DNA from: Candidatus Heimdallarchaeota archaeon
Lineage (GTDB): Archaea; Asgardarchaeota; Heimdallarchaeia; Heimdallarchaeales; Kariarchaeaceae
Assembly: GCA_026702845.1 (NCBI GenBank)
Contig: JADCLS010000004.1
Coordinates: 186,001 to 250,000, forward strand
DNA length: 64,000 nt
Direction of reading: 5' to 3'
In this document: positions 46,469 to 55,178 of the stretch, piece by piece
Position numbering within the stretch: the stretch's first letter is position 1
How the letters are laid out: each line of letters begins with the position of its first letter
Notes under the pieces: model-generated
Database searches by the model: none
Seen by the model: only the letters and a program-made list of their open reading frames with translations
Told to the model about the DNA's origin: nothing
Program-made: the position numbers and the translations under genes

Positions 46469-46622
46469 TTGAAAAATAAGTGCCATCTGATATTATTTTG
46501 TCACTGCTATCGTTTTTTCTGTCAACCGACAATTACACATAAACATTATAACACACTAAATGACAATTATTCTTTAAACGATGACAACTATTATTTAAAA
46601 AATGACAACTATTCTTCAAAAT
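46469..46622. repeat. Iteron cluster 2: four 21-bp units
   Basis: One reverse unit (46469-46489) and three contiguous forward units (46560, 46581, 46602) with the same consensus as cluster 1. About 90 bp around the forward units is nearly identical to cluster 1. Apart from them 46387-46816 holds no gene; a TATA-like CAATATTTAAG near 46786 serves the next gene. Confidence 0.85.
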
Positions 46623-46816
46623 CACATCACATCCCTATCACATATTTAACTTTCGCTATACTCACTCACCTCAAACTCACGCGCCATCAATTATGCAAAA
46701 TACTGACTCCAGGATTCATTGTATTCTATGCACAAAGTGATGGTAGAGGTAGCCGAATCTAATATTATCGCTGATGTACACAATATTTAAGACTCCGGTT
46801 CCCCTATTAATGATTA

Positions 46817-47548
46817 ATGTACACACTAACACTTGAAGAGAGAATCCAACAGTTGTTGGAGTATGAACAGTTGGATCTGGTAAGATTTGATGATCTGCAG
46901 GCTGAGGTGGAGATCAATCTGAGAAAGCTACTCACCCCCGAGGTAATGGAGATACTTGAATATCTTACTCTCCAGCAAGGTGTTTTACATGCAGAGATCA
47001 TCGCTGCACGATTGCCATCATTACTCACTTATTTCCACATTAGTAGTATGACTGCCATAGTTAAGGAATTTGATACCTCTCTCCTTCCCACATCACTGGA
47101 GCAATTAAGCATAAAGGCTTCATATGTCATAGATCAGCATATCATATTACCTAGGTTGACATCAATTCATTTGGATCTGCCCAGTATCCCACAATTTGTT
47201 TATCTATCCAATATACGTGAGATGTGTTCCACCATTGCTCCTGATCTACGGCTACTTGTTCTGGAGAGACTGGAGACTGCTGAGATACCCAATTTCATCC
47301 CTCACACACTTCGGGAGCTGGTGTACACTGGGTTGGCCAGTCCTCCTAGGTGGGTATTTTCAGCATCTCTCCAGAAATTGAGTTTCATTCACGGTCTTCA
47401 ACTACCACTGGTGTGGAGATCGAGGATTGGTCAAATCATTATGGCAGGTGAGATAATCACTCCACTTGTACCAAAATTACTCTCGTGGGGAAATATTTCA
47501 TTGTTTATCGTATCCTTGATGGTTATAATTCAAGAAACAATACTCTAA
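46817..47548 (+). CDS. LRR-like protein with C-terminal hydrophobic segment
   Basis: 243 residues. Helical first 75 residues, then strand-type units in an LRR-like rhythm (SLEQLSIKASY, LTSIHLDLPSI, LRLLVLERLETAEIP, TLRELVYTGL, LQKLSFIHGL). The last ~25 residues are hydrophobic (ISLFIVSLMVII). Function unknown. Confidence 0.55.
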   Translation: MYTLTLEERIQQLLEYEQLDLVRFDDLQAEVEINLRKLLTPEVMEILEYLTLQQGVLHAEIIAARLPSLLTYFHISSMTAIVKEFDTSLLPTSLEQLSIKASYVIDQHIILPRLTSIHLDLPSIPQFVYLSNIREMCSTIAPDLRLLVLERLETAEIPNFIPHTLRELVYTGLASPPRWVFSASLQKLSFIHGLQLPLVWRSRIGQIIMAGEIITPLVPKLLSWGNISLFIVSLMVIIQETIL

Positions 47549-47618
47549 TTACCAGGGTTTAATGAAAATCAATGCAGTGAAGGAAATGGTTTAGGACAGG
47601 CTTTTTAATTTGCCATCA

Positions 47619-47945
47619 CTACTCAACTAAAAAGGTATAAAAGCTGTAATATGTCTCCAGTTCTTTAATTGATATATTCTCACGTTTAACAAACTCAGGA
47701 CCACTATCAAGTATATAATCATCAACTACAGTACCACAGTTTTTGCAGACCAAATACCCTCGGGAGATAATATGATTTGCATTGGGGCAACATAAATAGG
47801 ATCTGATCAATCTTTGCTCCTTTACTGATAAATGTCTTTTGAAATCATCAGTACATTGATCACTGCAAAATCCTACCTCACCAGTACCAAGAGGAAAAAT
47901 TCTATCCACCTGGGCTTCTTTTTCATTACAGTAGCTACATTTCAC
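47619..47945 (-). CDS. Stand-alone TFB-type zinc ribbon protein
   Basis: 108 residues. Residues 1-35 hold a small zinc site (CSYC...FCSDQC). Residues about 50-90 match the TFIIB/TFB ribbon: LCCPNANH..., LVCKNCGTVVDDYILDSGPEFV, including the typical V.D..I..GPE after the last knuckle. The cyclin core is absent. In TFB the ribbon contacts RNA polymerase, so this could be a split factor or an inhibitor. TATA-like box at 47966-47976. Last gene of a minus-strand group with the Orc-like and RadA-like genes. Confidence 0.65.
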   Translation of the reverse strand: MKCSYCNEKEAQVDRIFPLGTGEVGFCSDQCTDDFKRHLSVKEQRLIRSYLCCPNANHIISRGYLVCKNCGTVVDDYILDSGPEFVKRENISIKELETYYSFYTFLVE

Positions 47946-47965
47946 AGGTTATATGATTTGCATAT

Positions 47966-47976
47966 AATTTTAAGAA
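47966..47976 (-). promoter_or_regulatory. TATA-like box for the stand-alone ribbon gene
   Basis: AT-rich TATAATTTTAA (plus-strand reading) centred about 26 bp before the ATG at 47945, so this gene may be transcribed independently of the genes upstream. Confidence 0.5.
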
Positions 47977-47996
47977 TTGACCTTGATATAGAGTAT

Positions 47997-48323
47997 TTAT
48001 GGTAAATCTTGTTGTAATGTTATATATTTCTTAATCATCTCCGGAGTTATTCCAGAATCAAAACTAAGCACACTATTCTTCTTATTAATCACATTTTTTA
48101 AGCACAATCTAGTTAAAATTGCATTAAAAGTACCTATAGTCATTGTCTTATCATAGTATCTCTTATACAGAAAATTGGATCTACCATAAACCAGCTTGTC
48201 CTCACTTGATTTCTCCCTGGATAATACATCTGCCAGAGCATACACAATCACTTTCTGTACTTTAGATAGGTCAGGGAAATCAGATGGCAACACGACAGGG
48301 TCAGTAGGTTTATTTGGTATCAT
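47997..48323 (-). CDS. Stand-alone winged-helix protein resembling the Orc1/Cdc6 C-terminus
   Basis: 108 residues from the internal ATG at 48323 (a 20-codon longer start at 48383 is possible but overlaps the RadA-like gene more). QKVIVYALADVLSRE..., FLYKRYYDKTMTIGTFNAILTRL, NVINKKNSVLSF has the order of the archaeal Orc1/Cdc6 winged helix: a helix, the YxxY helix, recognition helix and wing. No AAA+ domain. It overlaps the RadA-like gene end, implying coupling. A DNA-binding accessory role is inferred. Confidence 0.5.
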   Translation of the reverse strand: MIPNKPTDPVVLPSDFPDLSKVQKVIVYALADVLSREKSSEDKLVYGRSNFLYKRYYDKTMTIGTFNAILTRLCLKNVINKKNSVLSFDSGITPEMIKKYITLQQDLP

Positions 48324-49602
48324 TTTCGGACTTGATTGATTGGGTATTCTCAATAGGTCTTGATCTGTTCCTATTGGATCCATAAACTAATCCTTGATTT
48401 TCCTGTAATTTTCCATTGGGAAATTTCCATGCAACTGACCTTCCCAGAATATCTACTCCATTTCCCTGTTTGTATAATGTATAGTGAGTTAGTAAATTAT
48501 TATATTGTTCTGGATCACCTATTCCCATATGTGTGATGAGAAAGAAACCAGTATTTAATCCAAGAAATGAACAATCCCTGACTTTGGCTCTGCCAAAAGG
48601 AAAATCACTATTGGGTACGTATGATGATGATTCTTTTCTGGTAGCTCTGTCCAATTCGATACGTATCGTTGGTTGGGTGATGAAACGATCATGATCTGGT
48701 AGATCATCATATGTCGTATGATAACGTGTATCCATAATTCTTGATTTCAGATTGGTATAGATGATCAGAAGATCATGTATCTCTGAGATCTCCTTGAATC
48801 TATACATCAGTTGCTTAATCAATTCTCGTAATGATGGAAGATTAGATAATTTATCTCCACTATAGGGATAGGATTTTCTGAATTTATCTCCATTATAGGG
48901 ATAGGATTTTCTGAACAGATCTATCAGGTTATCTATGATAATGACACCAATATTCTGTGTTTGAATTAAATAGGTGATCTTGTTGAGAATCAATATCAAA
49001 TCATCAATACAATACATTCTGGAATAGTGTAGCATTAGCTCTGATACATTCCAGTACTCTGTCATCTGCTTGAAATGTTGAAAATCAAATGAATTATCTC
49101 CATCCAACCAGAGCACTCCCTGGCCCCATCCACCCTGCTGTTTGGATCGCATTGCCAAGCAAGCAACAGTCTTGCAGATCTGTGTTTTTCCCATACCTTG
49201 CAATCCTCTTAATTCCACCACCGATTGGGTTCTCCAACCCACTTCTCCACCAGTATAGATCAACATAGCATCAAGAGATTTACTCCCTGTGGGTAAATAC
49301 CTGTATTTCTGTTGTTCTTCCAATTCAGACCAATTCATCACCACATTACCCTTGTGTCTCAATCTCATTGCATGTTTGTATAACAATCTTGCTTTTTGAT
49401 ATGATATTCCATCAATACATTCTATATCTGCCAGAGACATAGATAACAATTGATTTGGATCTTTAATATCTGCTTTTGACAAGTAATTCTTAGTTTTCTG
49501 AATTGTTGCAAAACTTCCTGCAACAGCCTCCTTGATGAATTCCTCGAGGGTTGGATTTATCAGATACTCCTCACCTTCAGATTCAAAATATTCTTGTTTC
49601 AT
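48310..49602 (-). CDS. Divergent RadA/RadB-like recombinase paralogue
   Basis: 430 residues. Helical N-domain with a helix-hairpin-helix-like CIDGISYQKARLLY, Walker A GLQGMGKT (133-140), Walker B GVIIIDNL (D224). The catalytic Glu of RadA (DTEGTF) is replaced: LDGDNSF with Asp169. An 11-residue tandem duplication (FRKSYPYNGDK) follows Walker B. ATPase may be weak, so a mediator role as for RadB-type paralogues is likely. Shares SLDAM..Y..GE.G.RTQS.VEL with the 55.2-kb RadA. TATA-like box at 49619-49630. Confidence 0.75.
   Translation of the reverse strand: MKQEYFESEGEEYLINPTLEEFIKEAVAGSFATIQKTKNYLSKADIKDPNQLLSMSLADIECIDGISYQKARLLYKHAMRLRHKGNVVMNWSELEEQQKYRYLPTGSKSLDAMLIYTGGEVGWRTQSVVELRGLQGMGKTQICKTVACLAMRSKQQGGWGQGVLWLDGDNSFDFQHFKQMTEYWNVSELMLHYSRMYCIDDLILILNKITYLIQTQNIGVIIIDNLIDLFRKSYPYNGDKFRKSYPYSGDKLSNLPSLRELIKQLMYRFKEISEIHDLLIIYTNLKSRIMDTRYHTTYDDLPDHDRFITQPTIRIELDRATRKESSSYVPNSDFPFGRAKVRDCSFLGLNTGFFLITHMGIGDPEQYNNLLTHYTLYKQGNGVDILGRSVAWKFPNGKLQENQGLVYGSNRNRSRPIENTQSIKSENDTK
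48850..48915 (-). repeat. 33-bp tandem duplication in the RadA-like gene
   Basis: 48850-48882 and 48883-48915 differ at one base. In frame, it adds 11 residues just after Walker B. Confidence 0.95.
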
Positions 49603-49618
49603 ATCTGCATTGTATTGA

Positions 49619-49654
49619 TTTAACTTAAAAGGAAAAATATTTTTTCTTAAATAT
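49619..49654. promoter_or_regulatory. Divergent promoter between RadA-like and TPR-like genes
   Basis: Minus-strand box TTTAACTTAAAA (49619-49630) and plus-strand TCTTAAATAT (49645-49654), each 23-25 bp from its start codon. Confidence 0.6.
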
Positions 49655-49674
49655 CAATTTCCCTCTTATCAAGT

Positions 49675-50370
49675 ATGACTATCGAGATACCAGCTCATCT
49701 TAAGACTTTGATTGAGGAGGCAAATACCAACTTTCAGAGCTCCAGATTTATCGATGCAGCCAATACTTTTGCTCGTATCACTGATGCATGCAAACAAGAA
49801 AAAATGCCAGAAGATGCAACATATTTCAGTTATCGAGCAGCTCTGGCATACAAAAAAGGAGATAATCAGGGAATGCGGATCAGACAACTCACTGATCTGG
49901 CAATTTATCTGCTGCAGCAGAGTATAGAACCTCTGAATTCATTAATTGAATCATCAGCTGATACAGATAGATTGAGATATTTGAAGCGAATGGAAAAGAT
50001 ATTGGGATATCTATCAGTTGATGATCAACGAGAGATCGTTATCAGAACTATCATCAATCATCTCAATCTGCTGATAAAAGAGGGAGATCTGGATGAACAG
50101 CATGAGTATCTGATAGAATTATTCAACTATGAGAGCTACCTTGATCCTATTGAACCCTATGTGCAGAAACAAATTGAGATTTACAGACAGCTTGCAGATC
50201 GTTATGAGTATACAGGAGCACCAGATACTGAGGAGGGTAGAATGCTAAAAGTTGAAGAGGAGAAAACTATTCGAGAACATTACATGAAAAAGGCTGAGCA
50301 ATTTGCAGCCAAATATGGTATAAAGATAAAGAAAGAGGAGAGGGATCTGTTATCTCAGATTGGTGATTAA
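49675..50370 (+). CDS. TPR-like helical protein, 231 residues
   Basis: Repeated helix pairs (LIEEANTNFQSSRFIDAANTFARITDAC, DATYFSYRAALAYKKGDNQ, YVQKQIEIYRQLADRYEYTG) as in tetratricopeptide scaffolds, with a basic/acidic end. Leaderless promoter shared with the RadA-like gene, so the two may be co-regulated. The gap 50371-50661 has no gene I can support. Confidence 0.6.
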   Translation: MTIEIPAHLKTLIEEANTNFQSSRFIDAANTFARITDACKQEKMPEDATYFSYRAALAYKKGDNQGMRIRQLTDLAIYLLQQSIEPLNSLIESSADTDRLRYLKRMEKILGYLSVDDQREIVIRTIINHLNLLIKEGDLDEQHEYLIELFNYESYLDPIEPYVQKQIEIYRQLADRYEYTGAPDTEEGRMLKVEEEKTIREHYMKKAEQFAAKYGIKIKKEERDLLSQIGD

Positions 50371-50661
50371 ACTACCATTCAATTAAGAAGAACAAATATG
50401 GATTATCTTAGATTTCACTCATTCTTATCAATTATTCAATTCAAGTAACTAATATATTTATAGTATTATCACTGTAGTATGATAACTTTCCATTAATTGA
50501 GGTCGAATATTCTCGTCTGAGATGATTAATTGTGATAGTGGTCTACCGGGGGTTGTATTAGGTAGAACATTAAACAAATAAGATTTCTCGTAATGATTAT
50601 AGAACTTGATTAAGGATAAGGTGAATTTCATGAATCTATATGATTACTGGAGGTTCTATAA

Positions 50662-52521
50662 ATGAGTAATGCTAAGATAGAACTTCTATTTACAAAGATA
50701 TTACAAGTTATACTTGAGGCAATAAAAGGTGAAGATGCACCTTATAACTTTTCAAAAATTGTGAGTGCAATTAAGAAAGAATTTCCTGATTTTCCTAAAA
50801 ATTTAGAAATGAAAAAAAGTGCAGATCTTGTGGATTATATGATACAGAAAGGGCTCATTACTAAGGCATTTCCCAAAGGTAAATCCAATCTTTATTTACA
50901 ACCTGTAATTCCACCTAATCAATGGATACAGAAAATAGCTCCTTCAGACATTGATGAGGATCTATTCTATGGAGACCCTTACAATATCCCAATTGTGAAT
51001 TTTAAAGATTGGATTTCATTCTTAGATTTTATTGATGGTAATCGAGACCTAGTCAGAATTGTTGGGTATGTTCACAGCCCAAATTTCAATGAAAAAGGGT
51101 TTTATGTGGTATCTCAAGGAGTTTGTTATTTCACCAAAACATTCGATTTCGAGACCATAGCAAATATTAGAGAAGTCATTGCATATGGGATGAATTATAA
51201 TAAAATCCATCCTGGTGATTTTTCATTAAATGTGGGAAATTATCTACAGAGATTTCGAAATAAGGAAAATGGTAGAGCATATGAATATAATATGTCAAAT
51301 CTTGATATTTTGGAGGTTTCGTATCAATTCCATCAGAATAATCCTTATGCAAATTACCAAAAATTAAGAGAAGTTGGATTTCAATCTTATGATCATTATA
51401 TTGAATCTAAAAAAGTAGGTTTACCCATTCCTGATTTATATGATATGTATACTTCTGAAAAGTATGATGATCTCGACCATGAATACAAAATTTTGGCAAT
51501 TTTAGCAGGATTTGAGAATAGTGATGAATTGGAGGAAGCAATGGAAAAGGGATTTATCGTAGCCTCGGAGTTCAGAGCGGCAAAAGAGGGACAATTTGAA
51601 AATCAGACACAATTCAGAAAAGCAATAAATCTTGGTTTTAAGGATAAGGAATCCTTCAATTCTGCTATGGATCTGAGATATAATAACTATGATGATTTCT
51701 CAAATGGGTCCAAGGGAAATTACAGTAATGGCAATGAATATTATGAAGCCAGAAATGGAGGTTTTGAGAATGTATATCAGTTCCGAGAAGCCAAATCAAT
51801 TGGAATAAATAATTTAGCAGATTATTTCAAATGGTTGGAACAGAGAGATAATAGAATAACTAAGGCGAGAGAAAAACTGGTAGGGATCATTGATACATTT
51901 AAGGAGGATAGTTATCCCATTACAAAGATCATGGAATACATTAAACCAATATTTCCCGATTTCACTGCAAGTGATCTAGAATACACATTATTAGAAGATG
52001 AGGAAATCAGGAATATGGGGAATTATCGTGAAGATCTAAAAATCTTCATTAAGGGAGAGTATAAGTTCACTCCTCCCTTACCGAATTCTAATAATAAAGT
52101 AGTCATTGATGGATCTAATGTGGCACATCATGGAAAGAATAAAACTAATACTAAACCAATGATAAATAATATTAGACTCATGATTGATGCACTACATAAA
52201 CGGGAAATTCCTTTTGTTTTTTATGTGAAATCAAATTTAAAGTATCAAATAGATGAGAAAGAAGAATTTGAGAAACTTATATTTGAAGGAATAATTACTG
52301 AACTGCCTGCAGGAGCTGAAGATGATGAATATATACTGAAACATGCTTTAACAACCGGATCAAGCATTATTTCTAATGATAAATTTAGAAACTATCAGAA
52401 AGAAAATCCCACCTATGCTGATGCGATCAAAAATATCACTATAACCTTTGATATTGTAGATGATGTGGTCACATTCTCTGGGAAATTAGATGATTGGTTA
52501 AAATCTCCAAGAGATAAATAA
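50662..52521 (+). CDS. Regnase-like NYN ribonuclease with GF repeats and LOTUS-like helix domains
   Basis: 619 residues. N-terminal ~80 residues resemble an OST-HTH/LOTUS RNA-binding domain (FSKIVSAIKKEFPDFPKN...ADLVDYMIQKGLI). About 235-395 are GF..YD.Y-type repeats shared with other proteins here. A second helix domain (about 405-465) precedes a C-terminal NYN/Zc3h12a-type nuclease: VVIDGSNVAHHG (first Asp), PFVFYV, EDDEYILKHALTTGSSIISNDKFRNY (DD and ND pairs). All acidic active-site positions are present. GGAGG lies 8 bp before the start. Probably an RNA decay enzyme, similar in make-up to eukaryotic NYN-LOTUS proteins. Confidence 0.75.
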   Translation: MSNAKIELLFTKILQVILEAIKGEDAPYNFSKIVSAIKKEFPDFPKNLEMKKSADLVDYMIQKGLITKAFPKGKSNLYLQPVIPPNQWIQKIAPSDIDEDLFYGDPYNIPIVNFKDWISFLDFIDGNRDLVRIVGYVHSPNFNEKGFYVVSQGVCYFTKTFDFETIANIREVIAYGMNYNKIHPGDFSLNVGNYLQRFRNKENGRAYEYNMSNLDILEVSYQFHQNNPYANYQKLREVGFQSYDHYIESKKVGLPIPDLYDMYTSEKYDDLDHEYKILAILAGFENSDELEEAMEKGFIVASEFRAAKEGQFENQTQFRKAINLGFKDKESFNSAMDLRYNNYDDFSNGSKGNYSNGNEYYEARNGGFENVYQFREAKSIGINNLADYFKWLEQRDNRITKAREKLVGIIDTFKEDSYPITKIMEYIKPIFPDFTASDLEYTLLEDEEIRNMGNYREDLKIFIKGEYKFTPPLPNSNNKVVIDGSNVAHHGKNKTNTKPMINNIRLMIDALHKREIPFVFYVKSNLKYQIDEKEEFEKLIFEGIITELPAGAEDDEYILKHALTTGSSIISNDKFRNYQKENPTYADAIKNITITFDIVDDVVTFSGKLDDWLKSPRDK

Positions 52522-52553
52522 GAAATACTGGGTAATGTTAAGCAGATAGATAA

Positions 52554-55178
52554 TCAGAAATATTCATTCAATGCCAGTTGCGGTTTGATAATCTCATTCC
52601 ATTCCATCCCAAACGGTTCCAGGATTGATGCAAAAGAGTTTTTTAATGCCTCTAGGTATTTTTTCACGTCTATTTCTGATGTTCTTGTATCATTCACCTG
52701 TTTTACACTGCACTCATACTCATACCCCATTCGTACAAGTTTCCGCTTTGCTAGATTGACAAATGCAGTGGTTCTAACCATCTGCTTGAATGGTTTAACT
52801 GAAACAGTCATGAATTGAGAACCCCTGGCAATTTCTGTATCTTTACCATCCTCCATCAATTGAATGGCAATCTGTACAGCAAGTGAGGTGCTATCGTAAT
52901 CCTCAGGTGATTTTCTCATGGATACCATCTTGGCCAGTTTTTCCAGAGGGATCTCTCCTCTTTTCAGTTTATCCACTGCCTCTCGTAGGATCGATACAAG
53001 GCTGTTTTTTGTCTCTTCCAATTCTTCGGGGGTATTCACCTTCCTCAACATATCTGTTACTTTAACAAAGGTTTCCTGGATGAATATAGCTGTGTTGGAT
53101 TTCTTCACCTGTAATCCTTTAACTATAATTCCTCCATCAGTGGTCACTCCAAAATAATTCTTTTTCTTGCCTGATAGAACCAGAAATCTGAAAGTGTAAT
53201 CAATTCCCATCTCAATCCCCAATTCCACAATACTCCAGATATAAAGCAACTTGAATTGTTCTTCTGTGAGTTTATGAATAAAAATACTATCAGTATCACC
53301 GTAGAGTACTTCCAGACCCATTTCCTCAGCCACTCTCTTGGATTCCAGCAATGCCCTTCTAGCATAGGCTGTTGTGCTCTCTGCAAGTGGTGGACAGAAT
53401 AATGCAAAGGATTGGGTACCAAACACACCATAGGACGCATTGATGAATACTTTTAGTGCCTGTTGAATAGTCTTGGCAAATACTGCCTCCTGCTTGTTAC
53501 TTGATTTTGTCAGTGGTTTGAACCATTTTACTCGTATATCTCTGACATAACCTACTAACGAGCTCATAATCCCCTGCTGCTTGGTGCATACCCAATGAGA
53601 AAGATCCGGAACTAAGTTGGTTGTACACTCCTCGTGATGGCATCTCATGGTCTCATAGCTCAAACGGTATTTCTTGATAATTGATGGATAAAGAGAGGCA
53701 AAATCAGCCACTGTTACATCCCAGAAGATACCTGCTTCCTTGGGATCCAGCACTATTGCCCCCTGGTACTGCTTATCTCCCTCGGATTCAGATACAAATC
53801 CTCCCTTCTGCTCCAGCACATCTTTCTTATTAGGCATTACCATCCCGTTTTTTCTGTGTTCATACGCTATCCAGTTGATAATCCAATTAGAAATACTTTC
53901 CCGAGTTAGAAAAGTGATGGAGAATTTGCCCACCCTCATCAAAGTAAATATCAAATTCATGGTAAGATTATCTGAGAAGCTGGTGAGTTTCAAGGTTAAT
54001 TCCACATCCTTGATATTGTAAATCACCATCTGATCACGGGTCATCTCATCAAACCATAGATCATGTTGGACTTTCTTCTCACCCAGTAATGCTTCTGCCA
54101 CATCATCCAATCTTACCCGTGAGTACTTTCCACCATAGGCATAGAGCCTGACTGCATTATTATTGAAAAACCTGAATAGATCTATATGAATTGCCCCATG
54201 CACCTGGTATTCCACTTGTTTCCCATGTTTTCGTCCAGGATAGATGGGAGGATCCAACCACATTCTATTTGCCTTCTGCTTGCCATATTTCAGTAGATTC
54301 GACTTATTAATTCTAATCGCACGATTTAATAGATAGGGTAGATCAAAATTGTCGCTGTTATACCCCATGATCATCGGATACTCCGTCATCTTGGAGAAGA
54401 CCATTCGTAGTAGCTGTCTCTCCTCAGAGAATACGTTGATTTCTGGTATATAGCCAAGCTGTTTCTGAATATTTTCCAGTTCCTCATTATTTGGATGATA
54501 GCCAAGATAGTACATAAATCCCCGATTATCAGAATCGTAGAATGCCACCGCATGCACAGGGAATTCAGCCTCTTCTGGCACTGGAAAGATATCCCTTGGT
54601 GATTGCACCTCAATATCAAATGCTACTCGACGAATATCCGGTACTGATGATTGCAGTGCAGGTAGATTCTGCTCACACAATCTGATAATGGGTTCAGGTT
54701 CTCCCAGCATGAGTTGTCGGATCTCAGAATAACCCTTCTGAGATTCAGTTGCAATGACATCAAAGGTGTAGATCATTCCCGGTACAATTCCTTTGTACTG
54801 AAAATATGATAATTCATGTGCGGCTCTCTGATCAATAGGAGGATAGCTGTTTCTATTAACCTCCTTGTTGTATCGCAAGCCATCCGTCACAGGAACCTCT
54901 GAGACTGGAATCTTCTCATCAAAGAGGGGATTATAGAGTAGCTTATGTTCCACTCTGTATTCTGAGATTTCAAGTGGTACAGAACCCTTATATCTCGCTC
55001 TTGGAATAATACTCCTATCTAACCACCGTTCTAGTTGTTTTTTCTTCTCATTATAGATGATCACATAATATCCCAGATATTCATCAGCCCAGTAGCCATC
55101 AAGAATATACCCCTGGGAATTTTTTACTTCAAGAATATGATCCCAAGATTTGGCTATCTTATTAATATATTTGGACAT
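52554..55178 (-). CDS. polB: Family B DNA polymerase
   Basis: 874 residues. Proofreading motifs Exo I FDIE (D188, E190), Exo II YNSDNFD (273-279) and Exo III YNIKDVELT; polymerase motif A DFASLYPSII, motif B KVFINASYGVFG, motif C YGDTDSIF. All catalytic acids are present, so it should be a working replicative or repair polymerase. Length is in the normal range for archaeal PolB. Its ATG shares a base with the stop of the RadA gene upstream (TGATG), so the two are co-translated. Confidence 0.95.
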   Translation of the reverse strand: MSKYINKIAKSWDHILEVKNSQGYILDGYWADEYLGYYVIIYNEKKKQLERWLDRSIIPRARYKGSVPLEISEYRVEHKLLYNPLFDEKIPVSEVPVTDGLRYNKEVNRNSYPPIDQRAAHELSYFQYKGIVPGMIYTFDVIATESQKGYSEIRQLMLGEPEPIIRLCEQNLPALQSSVPDIRRVAFDIEVQSPRDIFPVPEEAEFPVHAVAFYDSDNRGFMYYLGYHPNNEELENIQKQLGYIPEINVFSEERQLLRMVFSKMTEYPMIMGYNSDNFDLPYLLNRAIRINKSNLLKYGKQKANRMWLDPPIYPGRKHGKQVEYQVHGAIHIDLFRFFNNNAVRLYAYGGKYSRVRLDDVAEALLGEKKVQHDLWFDEMTRDQMVIYNIKDVELTLKLTSFSDNLTMNLIFTLMRVGKFSITFLTRESISNWIINWIAYEHRKNGMVMPNKKDVLEQKGGFVSESEGDKQYQGAIVLDPKEAGIFWDVTVADFASLYPSIIKKYRLSYETMRCHHEECTTNLVPDLSHWVCTKQQGIMSSLVGYVRDIRVKWFKPLTKSSNKQEAVFAKTIQQALKVFINASYGVFGTQSFALFCPPLAESTTAYARRALLESKRVAEEMGLEVLYGDTDSIFIHKLTEEQFKLLYIWSIVELGIEMGIDYTFRFLVLSGKKKNYFGVTTDGGIIVKGLQVKKSNTAIFIQETFVKVTDMLRKVNTPEELEETKNSLVSILREAVDKLKRGEIPLEKLAKMVSMRKSPEDYDSTSLAVQIAIQLMEDGKDTEIARGSQFMTVSVKPFKQMVRTTAFVNLAKRKLVRMGYEYECSVKQVNDTRTSEIDVKKYLEALKNSFASILEPFGMEWNEIIKPQLALNEYF

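Noticed and set aside
45347..46622. The 21-bp repeats as a CRISPR array
   Set aside because: Units are contiguous or irregularly spaced with mixed orientation; there are no unique spacers of constant length and no cas genes.
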